This document shows, piece after piece, positions 1 through 8,649 of a stretch of DNA of 64,000 nt. Source of the DNA: ChocPot-Mid sp043804925. GTDB lineage: Bacteria > Bacteroidota > Ignavibacteria > Kapaibacteriales > UBA2268. Location of the stretch: positions 1-64,000 of the forward strand of contig JAZDIP010000059.1 of assembly GCA_043804925.1 (NCBI GenBank). Direction: 5' to 3'. The notes below the pieces were generated by a model, which did not search any database, had not been told where the DNA came from, and was given only the letters and a program-made list of their open reading frames with translations. Position 1 is the stretch's first letter. Each line of letters begins with the position of its first letter. Position numbers and translations under genes: made by a program.

Positions 1-1
1 C

Positions 2-1363
2 TTAATAGTAAAAAATTGGAAAGCAAGGCATTTGTTATATGTTTTTTATGGTTTTATTCCATTTATTCTATGGGAAATATTCTCCGTAATATATTACGGT
101 TTCCCATTCCCGAATACATATTATGCGAAGTTGAATACGGGTATTCCGATTGGTGAATATATCAAACAGGGATTAAGCTATTATGCCAATTTGTTTAATA
201 ATGACTTAATGTCAGGTGTAGTTATTTTTGTTGGGATTATTGGTATTGTAGTATATTCTATTAAAGAGAAAACTGCGAATATATATCTGCCTCTCGTTTT
301 TGGAATTACTTTTTATCTGCTTTACATTCTGCGAATAGGTGGCGACTTTATGAGTGGGAGGTTTTTTTCAGTACCTTTATTGATGCTAATTGCAATGCTT
401 ACATATTTGGACATTAATTTATTTAAAATGAAAAATATTTATATATTATCTTCTATTTTGTTGATTTTATCTATTATCAGATTCTCAACGTATAAAGATA
501 ATTATATATCTTATCAAGAGATTAGAAAGAATGAAAATTTTAATTTAAATGAATTTAATGAGGATTTAGATAGAAATAAACATGGTATAGAAGATGAAAG
601 GAAATATTATTATAAGGATACCGGATTAATGCAAAGAATAGTGAGCGGGAGTTCTGAACCTACATTTCCGGAGGTCATGCAAGGAAAATCAACAAGAACA
701 AATGCACCATTTGTTTGTGTGAGAGTAATGATTGGTGCTTTTGGATTTTTTGCAGGACAAAAGACAAATATCCTTGACAGAGTGGCATTATCTGATGCTT
801 TCCTATCAAGATTAAAATTTAGTTATGATACATCATTTTCCAAAGGATGGAGAATAGGTCATTTTTTCAGGAAAATTCCTTTGGGCTATCTTGAAACAAA
901 AAAAACGGGTCAAAATCAAATAGAAGACATAAAATTAAAAAAGTATTATGAGAAATTGAAAATAGTAACAGAATCTAGTATTTTCAGTTTCCATAGATTT
1001 AAGGAGATTTGGAAAATCAACTCCGGTTGTTATGATTATTTGTTACATGCTAATTATAAATATAATGATTTACCTCAACCATACTCCGGTGATGAAAGTT
1101 CAGTAATGACTCATTACCTTCGATTAGGGAATTATTATTATTTAAAATATCAAGATAGAATTGCATTTAATTACTATTTAAACTTATTATATAAAGAAGA
1201 ATGGATTAAGACCAAAAGTGTTCGTGGTGAACTTTACAAAAAAGCTGTCGAAATATATAGCAAGTTACAAAAACCTGATAGTGCCATTTACTTCGCGGAA
1301 AAAGGTTTTATAACTGCTCAAAATAATGATTATGCAAAATTTTTTTACAAATTTTATATATAA
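2..1363 (+). CDS. Membrane glycosyltransferase, AftB-like GT-C family (5' end outside window, 3' end frameshifted)
   Basis: The frame is open from base 2, so the gene begins outside the window; the TTG at 32 is not a real start. The first ~150 residues are hydrophobic membrane segments and carry FPFPNTYYAKL and GGDFMSGR, which I recognise from the AftB-type arabinofuranosyltransferase family of GT-C enzymes that use polyprenyl-phosphate sugars at the outer membrane face. The rest is soluble and becomes TPR-like near the end. The frame stops at 1363, but the TPR pattern continues without a break in another frame from about 1330, so the protein probably ran to 1685. The sugar donor and acceptor cannot be read from the sequence. 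Confidence 0.7.
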   Translation, partial: LIVKNWKARHLLYVFYGFIPFILWEIFSVIYYGFPFPNTYYAKLNTGIPIGEYIKQGLSYYANLFNNDLMSGVVIFVGIIGIVVYSIKEKTANIYLPLVFGITFYLLYILRIGGDFMSGRFFSVPLLMLIAMLTYLDINLFKMKNIYILSSILLILSIIRFSTYKDNYISYQEIRKNENFNLNEFNEDLDRNKHGIEDERKYYYKDTGLMQRIVSGSSEPTFPEVMQGKSTRTNAPFVCVRVMIGAFGFFAGQKTNILDRVALSDAFLSRLKFSYDTSFSKGWRIGHFFRKIPLGYLETKKTGQNQIEDIKLKKYYEKLKIVTESSIFSFHRFKEIWKINSGCYDYLLHANYKYNDLPQPYSGDESSVMTHYLRLGNYYYLKYQDRIAFNYYLNLLYKEEWIKTKSVRGELYKKAVEIYSKLQKPDSAIYFAEKGFITAQNNDYAKFFYKFYI

Positions 1364-1685
1364 ATTTTATAAAAGAAAGAATAATCCTGATAAAGCTTTA
1401 AATATTTTGGAGCATTATCTGAAATATTTTCCAAATGAAATTGCAATATTAAAAAATAAAGCAGATTACTTTGTTACATTTGGCAAACATGAAAAAGCTG
1501 TTGAGATTTGGAAGAAAATCATCAAAATAGATCCAAGTTTAGGTAACAGTTATTATAACCTTTTTGCCTATTATTTTAACAAGAAACAATATGATTCAGC
1601 AGCACATTATGCTTACGAATCAGAAACGAGAGGTGAACAAGTTGAACCTCATTTTCTGGAGTTTCTTAAAAAATATAAAAAATGA
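1326..1685 (+). CDS. TPR-repeat C-terminal part of the upstream glycosyltransferase (frameshifted fragment)
   Basis: This frame contains at least two TPR-like units (pattern ALNILEHYLKYFPNE, then KAVEIWKKIIKIDPS and YYNLFAYYFNKKQYDSA). It overlaps the end of the previous frame. Removing one T from the seven-T run at 1340-1346 joins the two frames into one continuous TPR region. It is therefore more likely the tail of the same protein than a separate gene. A homopolymer sequencing error, a real mutation and slippage are all possible causes. Confidence 0.6.
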   Translation: MIMQNFFTNFIYKFYKRKNNPDKALNILEHYLKYFPNEIAILKNKADYFVTFGKHEKAVEIWKKIIKIDPSLGNSYYNLFAYYFNKKQYDSAAHYAYESETRGEQVEPHFLEFLKKYKK

Positions 1686-1775
1686 TATAAGGGATGCAAG
1701 AACTACGGAAATTATTTTGAAAATATCAGGTATTATTGTGAAAAGTTATAGTTTAAAGTGTTAAATGGAGTTCAA

Positions 1776-2426
1776 ATGAAAAAATTAACAATCATGTTTG
1801 TAATTTTAACAGGAGTATTTTTAGTATCATGTACTGGAGTTTATAGTCCTTCTATAAATCTTCCGGATAAAATTACGAAAAATGAAACAAAGATTTTTGC
1901 CGCTTTCGAGATTTTACCTTCTTTGGCAAACAGAACTGATGAAGGTTTGGTTCTTGCGGTACAGCACTCATTTTCGAATAATGTTGCGGTACAATTGAAG
2001 TATTGGTCGGATATAAATTCTTACGATACTGAAGATGGATATTTACATGGCTTTTCTTTAATTTCTTATATTTTACTCAGCGATACAAATTCAAATTTTA
2101 GATTTTATGCTGTTCCCACTATTGGAATGTCTTTAGTTGGCAATGAAATTGAATTAGGAACAATCGGAAGCTGGATAGCGGTTCAAACTCCAAATTTATA
2201 TTTCTTCAAACCATATTTTTCAATTGGATTTTTAGCCGGTTCAACTGACCTCAATTCATCTGATTCATGGGGTTTTGCTATAATGACAAATGTTGGTACT
2301 AATATTCAATTATATGATAAATTAATGTTGAATTTCGAGATGTCTTTTCCGTTGAAGTATGATTTTTATTGGGAGGATTTAGTTTTATTTTATACACCAA
2401 CGATTGGAATTAGCTATAAATTTTAG
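1776..2426 (+). CDS. Predicted outer-membrane beta-barrel lipoprotein, function unknown
   Basis: Start chosen at MKKLTIMF because it begins a typical SPII signal peptide; the in-frame ATG 18 bases upstream adds residues that spoil it. The lipobox LVSC puts the lipidated cysteine at residue 19. The rest of the 216-residue protein alternates polar and hydrophobic residues in short strands and ends in GISYKF, a terminal-aromatic pattern typical of outer-membrane barrels. The 26433-26960 protein in this window ends almost identically (GLSYKF). I recognise no enzymatic family. It stands alone, after the broken glycosyltransferase and before the convergent toxin-antitoxin remnants. Confidence 0.6.
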   Translation: MKKLTIMFVILTGVFLVSCTGVYSPSINLPDKITKNETKIFAAFEILPSLANRTDEGLVLAVQHSFSNNVAVQLKYWSDINSYDTEDGYLHGFSLISYILLSDTNSNFRFYAVPTIGMSLVGNEIELGTIGSWIAVQTPNLYFFKPYFSIGFLAGSTDLNSSDSWGFAIMTNVGTNIQLYDKLMLNFEMSFPLKYDFYWEDLVLFYTPTIGISYKF

Positions 2427-2506
2427 TTTTAATAATTAATCATTCCAATTATTTGAAATGCATATTAAAGTACGCATTAAGACAACGCTTACATATTTAT
2501 TTCAAA

Positions 2507-2683
2507 TTAATTTACTTTTTCGACTTCCTTCCAGTATTTAATATTATATTTTTCTTTAATTTCCTTAACTGAATTATGAATGTAATCAATGTAGTTATGA
2601 AATCCGCTTTCCTGAAATGCCTTCTATGCAGCGTCTTTCATTTCCCATACCTCAATCAAAGATTTATCAATTTTATTTATCAT
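2507..2683 (-). pseudogene. Degenerate small antitoxin-like ORF (internal amber stop)
   Basis: Read on the minus strand, this 59-codon frame starts at ATG 2683 and ends with TAA at 2507, with an internal TAG at codon 20 (2624-2626). The N-terminus contains VWEMKDAA, closely matching VWEMKEAV in the small ORF just upstream (2690-2869), so the two are divergent copies. The family resembles the small helical proteins often encoded next to PIN toxins in Bacteroidota, but I cannot name it. The stop makes this copy inactive unless it is a sequencing error. Confidence 0.5.
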
Positions 2684-2689
2684 ATAGGA

Positions 2690-2869
2690 TCAATTAATTT
2701 TTGATTTATCTTTCAATCTCTTATATTCAAGAATTTGATTGACAGTTTCCTCAGCGCTTTTCAAAATCAGTTCAATTCTTTTATTTTTTGGAATATCCTT
2801 AATTTTTTCATACACTGCTTCTTTCATCTCCCAGACTTCGTATTGGGCTTTAGATATCGTCGCTTCCAT
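2690..2869 (-). CDS. Small helical protein next to PIN toxin, possible antitoxin
   Basis: This intact 59-residue ORF is highly charged and probably helical (VWEMKEAVYEKIKDIPKNK near the start). Its ATG at 2869 lies inside the last codons of the PIN gene, giving a 20-base overlap that suggests translational coupling. A second, broken relative lies immediately downstream. A role as PIN antitoxin is inferred only from size, overlap and position. Confidence 0.5.
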   Translation of the reverse strand: MEATISKAQYEVWEMKEAVYEKIKDIPKNKRIELILKSAEETVNQILEYKRLKDKSKIN

Positions 2870-3352
2870 AATTTATCATCTCCATTGGAGTAATTATTCT
2901 TAAATCGTTAATGATGTTATTCTGTAAATTCACGATTTGAATTTGCTTTTCTTTGTGAATGTTTGCTAAATGTTTATAATTCCAGCTAACTAAAAAATCA
3001 ATGTCATTAATAATACACAATGCAATATGGTATGCATCCATATATTTTTTTGCAGGTATAATTTTTTCGTCAATATAGATATCTGCCAATTCTTGAATGT
3101 TAATTAAATCCTGCTTTTCAACAAAATCCATAGGATATTGCTTAACAACATCTAATAGCATATTTCTTTTCAGTTCATTTTAGTTGCATTGATTTCTTCA
3201 ATGACATATGCAGATATAAAAGTTTGATAAAAATTCATATTTACAAAATTTTCAAAAAAATCAATAGTTATTTCTTTCTTTTCGGGAGCATCGTCCGCAA
3301 AAAGAAAATTTATGACCGAAGTATCTAAATATATTTTTAGTTTCCTTTCCAT
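2850..3352 (-). pseudogene. PIN-domain ribonuclease toxin, frameshifted
   Basis: The start is MERKLKIYLDTSVINFLF at 3352; the LDTS aspartate is the first catalytic acid of PIN (VapC-like) nucleases. The second half, in another frame from about 3170, has DAYHIALCIINDIDFLVSWN and LRIITPMEM, which complete a typical ~155-residue PIN protein. The frames meet at an A4 run near 3178, where one extra A would restore reading through NELKRNML. As sequenced, the product would be a truncated domain lacking the distal acids. It sits downstream of the HicAB pair in the same orientation, in a small island of toxin-antitoxin genes. Confidence 0.75.
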
Positions 3353-3433
3353 AAACCAAATATAAATAAAAATGTTAGAATTGCAAAAAATCTTTGTTTT
3401 ATACAATATCTCAAATTTTTTTACATGATTTCA

Positions 3434-3655
3434 TTAAATTAGCTTCTTAAATTCTTCAATAGACAATCCTGTTCCTTTTATAATCTGTACCAAGGTTCCT
3501 TTTTTCAAATCTTTATTGTGAAAAGGTACGATGACTTGGTAATTGTCTTTTACATAAATTTGGTGGCTTCCCGTTTGCCTATAAAGTATAAATCCTTAAC
3601 TTATTAGTATTTTTATTAATTTTTTTGGATTTAAGAGATGGTAATTTTCGCTCAT
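3434..3655 (-). pseudogene. hicA: HicA-type mRNA interferase toxin with premature ochre stop
   Basis: The 73-codon frame begins at ATG 3655, overlapping the hicB stop as ATGA. It has the double-stranded-RNA-binding-like HicA fold signature: GFILYRQTGSHQIY with the active-site histidine after GS, then VIVPFHNKDLKKGTL and the GLSIEEFKKLI tail. A TAA at codon 20 (3596-3598) falls just before GF, where the family normally has a lysine or similar residue. The toxin is therefore probably dead while its antitoxin remains intact. No in-frame start just after the stop is evident. Confidence 0.75.
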
Positions 3656-3876
3656 AAAGCAACGCAAACCTCTGTTATTCTGATATCGTCATTTACAATT
3701 TCTTGTTGCCTTTCCTGCATAACATCCAAATATAATTGTAACGCTTCTTTAATATTTTCAACAGTCTCGTTATATGTTTCGCCCTCAGTTACACATCCGG
3801 GTAATTTAGGAACATAAGCTGTAAAACCGCCTTCTTCCTGTGGTTCAACTATAACTTTATAAAATAAATCTCTCAT
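3652..3876 (-). CDS. hicB: HicB-family antitoxin
   Basis: This 74-residue protein has the HicB partial RNase-H fold pattern: FYKVIVEPQEEGGFTAYVPKLP, then GCVTEGETYNETVENIKEAL. HicB normally binds and neutralises HicA and represses its own promoter. A strong AGGAGG lies just upstream of the ATG. The order hicB-hicA with a 4-base ATGA overlap is a common arrangement. The partner hicA carries a nonsense codon, so hicB may now be an orphan antitoxin. Confidence 0.85.
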   Translation of the reverse strand: MRDLFYKVIVEPQEEGGFTAYVPKLPGCVTEGETYNETVENIKEALQLYLDVMQERQQEIVNDDIRITEVCVAL

Positions 3877-4036
3877 TTTGTACCTCCTTTAATTATCATT
3901 ATTTTATGACGAATTAAATAAATTATTATGTTTAACATTTTAAAATTACCTTATTCAAAAGATTTTTCTTAATTTAATATAATTTGTCAAATTGGACAAT
4001 GAGTATTTTGTTACTATTTGAAATAGAATATAAAAA

Positions 4037-5491
4037 ATGCAGATATATTTAAATAATTCTTTAAGACGAAAAGTTGAAGCTTTTGCTCCGCTGAAGGATA
4101 ATGAAGTTCGTATGTATTCATGCGGACCTACGGTTTATAATTTCGCACATATCGGGAATATGCGTGCTTTTCTTTTTGCGGATTTACTTCAAAGAGTCTT
4201 GAAAATAGTGGGTGAACATAAAGTTCGCTGGGTGATGAATATTACAAATATTGACGACAAGACAATTCGGTACAGTGCAATCGGCAGTAGTGCATGGCTT
4301 GATGAAATGGGTAAACAAAGCGATAATTCAATTGAGAATTTATTGAAACTGACAGAGTATTATGAGAAATCTTTTTTAGATGATATTGGTAAGTTGGGTA
4401 TTAATACTAATGATTTTTCTGCGATGCCAAAAGCTACTGAGTATATAAAACCGATGCAGGATTTAATTAAATCAATTCTTGAAAAAGGATTTGCTTATAT
4501 ATCAGAAGGTTCAATATATTTCAATGTTGCCGAATGGCGGAAACATCAGCACTACGGCAGATTATTTTACATTGATTTCGAAAATTTCAGAGCCGGTACA
4601 AGAATAGATTCCGACCAGTACGAAAGGGAGGATGTTAGTGATTTTGTTTTGTGGAAGGCACGAAAACAGAATGAACCGTTTTGGAATTTTGAAATTGATG
4701 GGCAAAATTTTCCCGGACGACCCGGCTGGCATATTGAATGTTCTTGTATGGAAAAAGAATTGCTGGGATTGCCGTTCGATATTCATACAGGTGGAATTGA
4801 CCTGAAGTTTCCTCATCATGAGGATGAGATTGCACAGAGCCACGCCGGCTACGGAATTGACCCGACAGTTATGTGGTGCCACAATGAATTTCTTGAAGTA
4901 GAAGGTCAGAAAATGAGTAAATCCCTTGGGAATTTTTTCACACTTAGAGATTTGCTCGATAAAGGAATTGACCCGCTTGATATTCGGTACAGTATGTTTG
5001 CTTCGCATTATGGCTCGGTATATAATTTTACTTTTGATGGTATCAAAGCCGGACACAAAGCAAGATTCAGAGTACAGGAATATATATATAAACTTTTTGA
5101 AATATCTGATGGCGATATAAAAGTTGATGTTGAATCATTAAAAAACTCAGCCTTCAAAGAACTCGCAAATGATTTGCATACACCAAAATCATTGGCACAT
5201 TTATTCCGCTTTATTAATGATAACCCGGCAGAAAGATTATCATCTGAAAGTAAAAACAAGTTGATAGAATTTTTTGCAGAACTAAATGAAATATTCGCAG
5301 TATGGCAAATAGCAGAAAAGCAGGAACTTGTTTTAGAAATTCCTTCTGAAATCAAAGAAAAAGCTGAAATGCGGCTTGCAGCAAAGAAAAACAAGGACTG
5401 GGCTTTAGCTGATTCATTAAGAAATGAGATAACTGATGCCGGGTATGTGCTGAAAGATACAAAGGACGGATATGTTATCGAAAAGGAATGA
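4037..5491 (+). CDS. cysS: Cysteinyl-tRNA synthetase
   Basis: This class I aminoacyl-tRNA synthetase charges tRNA-Cys in the cytoplasm. Visible signatures are YSCGPTVYNFAHIGN near residues 27-41 (zinc-ligand Cys29 and the HIGH-like HIGN), WHIECSCM at 231-238, the zinc-site histidines and glutamate in FPHHEDEIAQS near 258-268, and KMSKSLGNF at 292-300. Length (484 aa) is normal for the family. The stop overlaps the next start as ATGA, so the downstream DUF2520 gene is translationally coupled to it. No functional link between the two is obvious. Confidence 0.97.
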   Translation: MQIYLNNSLRRKVEAFAPLKDNEVRMYSCGPTVYNFAHIGNMRAFLFADLLQRVLKIVGEHKVRWVMNITNIDDKTIRYSAIGSSAWLDEMGKQSDNSIENLLKLTEYYEKSFLDDIGKLGINTNDFSAMPKATEYIKPMQDLIKSILEKGFAYISEGSIYFNVAEWRKHQHYGRLFYIDFENFRAGTRIDSDQYEREDVSDFVLWKARKQNEPFWNFEIDGQNFPGRPGWHIECSCMEKELLGLPFDIHTGGIDLKFPHHEDEIAQSHAGYGIDPTVMWCHNEFLEVEGQKMSKSLGNFFTLRDLLDKGIDPLDIRYSMFASHYGSVYNFTFDGIKAGHKARFRVQEYIYKLFEISDGDIKVDVESLKNSAFKELANDLHTPKSLAHLFRFINDNPAERLSSESKNKLIEFFAELNEIFAVWQIAEKQELVLEIPSEIKEKAEMRLAAKKNKDWALADSLRNEITDAGYVLKDTKDGYVIEKE

Positions 5492-6375
5492 AGATGAATA
5501 AAACTTTCGGTTTCATCGGTTTTGGTAAGCTTGGAAGTACATTGTGTTCTGCCTTAGCAGAAAACAATTCGATTAAATGGATTGTTGAATCGAATTTGAA
5601 AGTTAATAATACTGCACAAAATATTTTTCCTGAAGTTTCAATTTTTTCATCAATAATTGAAATTGACACTGTTCCCAATTATATCTTTCTGACAGTTGAG
5701 GACAGCAGAATTGAAGAAACTGTAAATGCATTATCGGAGCATTTAAAAGAAAAGCTTGAGGGATGTCTTGTCCTGCACTGCAGCGGAGCATTACCAACGA
5801 ATATTCTGAATACTTGTAAAGATTATGGAGCTTATACAGGAGTAATTCATCCTTACCAAACTTTTTATTATCCTTCTGTTAATTTGCTCAAAGGAATTGG
5901 CTGGAGCATAAGAAGTGAAAACAGGATTGAAGAGTTAAAAGTATTGATAGAATCAATGGGTGGTATTCCGTATGTTTTGAGAGAGAGTGAAAATATTACA
6001 TCTCTTTATCATAGCTCTGCAGTTGTTGCATCAAATTTTTTAAATACTTTGCTTTCAACTGCAGAAGAAATAGCAAACTATGCAGGAATACCATCTGAAA
6101 AATTCATTCCGCAGATTGTTAAGACAACAATTGATAATAATTTTTCTCAGGTTCAAAGTAAAAAGGATTTTCCGTTGACAGGACCTTTTGCAAGGGTTGA
6201 TATAAATATAATTGAAAATCATATTGAGGCATTGAAACCGTATAGCCATTTGCTGAAATCATATTGTTACTTTGCATTGGCAACGATTGAAAAACTAAAA
6301 TATGACAAGTTAGCTGATGAAAAAGTATTAGATGAAATGGAAAGATTGATTAAGGATATTTTAAGCGAAACGTGA
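5488..6375 (+). CDS. Rossmann-fold DUF2520 domain protein (NADP-dependent oxidoreductase-like)
   Basis: The N-terminus has the dinucleotide-binding motif GFIGFGKLGSTL, followed by a Rossmann domain and an all-helical C-terminal domain with YHSSAVVASNFLNTLL, as in the DUF2520/YqeB-like and ProC-related dehydrogenase fold. The phrase VLHCSGALP and the motif GVIHPYQTF are typical of this family, whose substrate is not established. The start overlaps the cysS stop by four bases. At 295 residues it is full length. Confidence 0.85.
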   Translation: MKMNKTFGFIGFGKLGSTLCSALAENNSIKWIVESNLKVNNTAQNIFPEVSIFSSIIEIDTVPNYIFLTVEDSRIEETVNALSEHLKEKLEGCLVLHCSGALPTNILNTCKDYGAYTGVIHPYQTFYYPSVNLLKGIGWSIRSENRIEELKVLIESMGGIPYVLRESENITSLYHSSAVVASNFLNTLLSTAEEIANYAGIPSEKFIPQIVKTTIDNNFSQVQSKKDFPLTGPFARVDINIIENHIEALKPYSHLLKSYCYFALATIEKLKYDKLADEKVLDEMERLIKDILSET

Positions 6376-6510
6376 AACAGCGAAACATGAATAAGTTACA
6401 CAGAGACACACAGAGAAGGAACAGAGTTTCACAGAGAATGTAAAATTGTAAAATTGAAAATTTAACATTGATTGAAAATTGAAAATTGTAAAATTGAAGA
6501 TTGGAATAAT
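6376..6510. repeat. Intergenic repeat words (CACAGAG and GAAAATT types)
   Basis: The gap holds two quasi-repeat families: CACAGAGACACACAGAGAAG followed by CAGAGTTTCACAGAG, then GAAAATTG/AAAATTG units running up to the HD-domain gene. The same GAAAATTGTAA wording recurs at about 45897-45925, before the OPT transporter. Both runs happen to be open in frame with the gene that follows, which inflates the apparent ORF. Confidence 0.6.
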
Positions 6511-7080
6511 ATGAATGATACCGAAAAAACACAATTAGTTGAACTAAGACTTGCACCGTATATTCAAAAAGCAACAGCCCTGATAGGACTCTCCAGAAAA
6601 GTGGGAGGCAATCAATTCAGGCATGCTATTGCTACATTCGGTATTTTACTGGATTACCACATAATGGACCCAGTTATTCTAAAAGCATCCGTTATACATG
6701 ACCTTATCGAGGATGTCGAAAATTATAATCATCAGGAAATTTTTAATATTGATTCTGACGGTCCGGAGGTATTAAATCTTGTCTTGGAAGTTTCGAAAGG
6801 TGACGAGCCGAAGGAAGTATATCTGCAAAGGATTCTCGAAACGGGTTCAACAAGAGCAAAAATATTGAAAGTAGCAGACAGAATCAGCAATCTGACTGAC
6901 CTGCACGATGATATTTTCGGTTTGGATTTTATTGAAAGATATTTGAACGAAACTGAAAAATATGTTCTTCCGATAGCCGAAGAAGTTAATTTTAATATGG
7001 CTATCGAGGTGAGAGATTTGATTAAAAGGAGAAGGAAGTTCTTATATTTTAAAAGAATAATTCAGTTGGATGATAAATAA
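6511..7080 (+). CDS. HD-domain hydrolase related to (p)ppGpp hydrolases
   Basis: The start is placed at MNDTEKTQ because the 13 codons before it are made of intergenic repeat sequence. The protein has FRHAIATF, then VIHDLIEDV, and a later LKVADRISNLTD, matching the H...HD...ED...D metal-binding pattern of the RelA/SpoT hydrolase branch of HD proteins. It lacks a synthetase or TGS domain. Removal of alarmone 3'-pyrophosphate (Mesh1-like) is a reasonable guess, but other nucleotide substrates are possible. At 189 residues it matches stand-alone small alarmone hydrolases. Confidence 0.7.
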   Translation: MNDTEKTQLVELRLAPYIQKATALIGLSRKVGGNQFRHAIATFGILLDYHIMDPVILKASVIHDLIEDVENYNHQEIFNIDSDGPEVLNLVLEVSKGDEPKEVYLQRILETGSTRAKILKVADRISNLTDLHDDIFGLDFIERYLNETEKYVLPIAEEVNFNMAIEVRDLIKRRRKFLYFKRIIQLDDK

Positions 7081-7142
7081 ATTGTGATTTAAATGAAAAA
7101 TTAATAAATTTGATTATTATTTTACAAACAAAAAGGATTGTT

Positions 7143-7943
7143 ATGAAATATTGCAACTTACTTTTTGTAATACTTATTTGTTTCCTCGCGTCGTGCAGTG
7201 AAGTAACAAACCCATCTTATATTGACGATATCGAAGAATACATGCCTATGTCTATTGGCAACTACTGGGTATATGATGTTTATGACAGCTTGAATAATGT
7301 CAGCCATATTGATTCTATGGTTGTCGTATCCGATACTATCATTAATAATAAAAAAATGTTTGCCGTGTATAATTTCAGGAATGAATTTTTAAGAGATACC
7401 GGATATTATTGTACTACCGATAATTCAATTGCTCTTTATGGTAAAGTATTAATGCCATTGCTTTGGACACCTGACGCTGCATGTTTTTCCAAACAAACTA
7501 AAAAGATATATTCTATTCTTGATAGTAAAGAAAAATGGAGTTGTGTGGATTCTGTTGTTACGGATCAAGTAAAAATTATGGTGCCTGATTCTAATAGTCC
7601 TACCGGTTATAAATTTATTCCTACTATAAGTGCATATGTATTAAAGTTAAATTCTGTTAGAAATGTTATAGATTTATTATCTTTCAATGGTTTTTATTAT
7701 CATAGTATAGATGTTGATGTTAATGGATATCGAATTTTCAGAATTTTATCACCGGAAGATTTTCAATTTACACCTAATGGAGAATATGAGTATTTTGATA
7801 ATAATAGAGCTTTTATTCAAGATAAATTAATTTTAAATTTGCAATTTGCAAAAGGCATCGGTATAATTAGTTCTTATGAAAAAGCGTGGCTGGAGTGGAA
7901 CTTCTGCCAGACAAGAAGATTGTTGAGATATAACATAAAATAA
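7143..7943 (+). CDS. Predicted lipoprotein, function unknown
   Basis: The start at MKYCNLLF gives a clean SPII signal with lipobox LASC, so the protein is probably an anchored lipoprotein of ~266 residues. Just after it comes MPMSIGNYWVYDVYD, a phrase common in uncharacterised Bacteroidota lipoproteins that open with a beta-sandwich. The C-terminus is WNFCQTRRLLRYNIK. The DNA encoding QTRRLL is repeated at 10572-10589, downstream of the next gene block, which points to a local duplication. Confidence 0.6.
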   Translation: MKYCNLLFVILICFLASCSEVTNPSYIDDIEEYMPMSIGNYWVYDVYDSLNNVSHIDSMVVVSDTIINNKKMFAVYNFRNEFLRDTGYYCTTDNSIALYGKVLMPLLWTPDAACFSKQTKKIYSILDSKEKWSCVDSVVTDQVKIMVPDSNSPTGYKFIPTISAYVLKLNSVRNVIDLLSFNGFYYHSIDVDVNGYRIFRILSPEDFQFTPNGEYEYFDNNRAFIQDKLILNLQFAKGIGIISSYEKAWLEWNFCQTRRLLRYNIK

Positions 7944-7987
7944 ATATAATAAATTTTAAACTATTGTCAATTATTAGAAGGGATAAA

Positions 7988-8623
7988 ATGAAAAAATCAG
8001 TTTTATTAATTATTATCTTTTTAGCTACTACTATAAGTGCTTTTTCTGAAGATTTAATTGATGTTATATACTTGAAAGACAGCACTGTGATTGAAGGTTA
8101 TATAATACAGCAAGAACCTAATAAGCCGATTTCATTGCAACTGCTCAACGGGGATTTTATTACAATTGATTATGAAAAAGTTGTTAGAATAACTAAAAAA
8201 GATAAATCTAAATATTATTATAACCTGGATTATTTTGAAGCAGGTATTAATCTTGGTACTCCCGGAGGAGTGAACCTGTTGGTTGGTAAATGGTTTTCAC
8301 CTATTGGAATAAAAGTGAGCGGTATGAATTTGGGGAAAATATACGGTATTCAGGGTAATTTGATGTATAAGATATCTGATGACTACAATACATGCCACAG
8401 CTTAGGACTATCAACGGGTGTTTCTCACATGGAACTGGAAAAAACCGACATTTGGGGTGAAACAGAAACAGAGATTTATGATTGGCAATATTATGGTGTC
8501 GTATACAATTTAAACTGGAGTGGATTTTGGCTCGAAGCCGGACTTTGCGGAGGCACAGGGGATTTTACTTCGCCTCAATTAATGGCTCAAATTGGATTTA
8601 CTTATAGATTTATAGATTATTAG
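7988..8623 (+). CDS. Exported protein, paralogue 1, predicted outer-membrane barrel
   Basis: MKKSVLLIIIFLATTISAFS is a signal peptide. The mature N-terminus DLIDVIYLKDSTVIEGYII belongs to the DVVYLKNGSxIxG module often found before barrels in Bacteroidota proteins. The second half is rich in amphipathic strands (YGIQGNLMYKIS, GVVYNLNWSGFWLEAGL) and ends in QIGFTYRFIDY, a plausible outer-membrane beta-signal. It is clearly homologous to the 10646-11266 gene. Function unknown. Confidence 0.6.
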   Translation: MKKSVLLIIIFLATTISAFSEDLIDVIYLKDSTVIEGYIIQQEPNKPISLQLLNGDFITIDYEKVVRITKKDKSKYYYNLDYFEAGINLGTPGGVNLLVGKWFSPIGIKVSGMNLGKIYGIQGNLMYKISDDYNTCHSLGLSTGVSHMELEKTDIWGETETEIYDWQYYGVVYNLNWSGFWLEAGLCGGTGDFTSPQLMAQIGFTYRFIDY

Positions 8624-8649
8624 ATTTTGTCAAAATTCAGGAGGTATTT

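Noticed and set aside
4562..5056. 164-residue reading frame opposite cysS.
   Set aside because: It is antisense to a conserved gene, lacks a recognisable start site and shows no domain.
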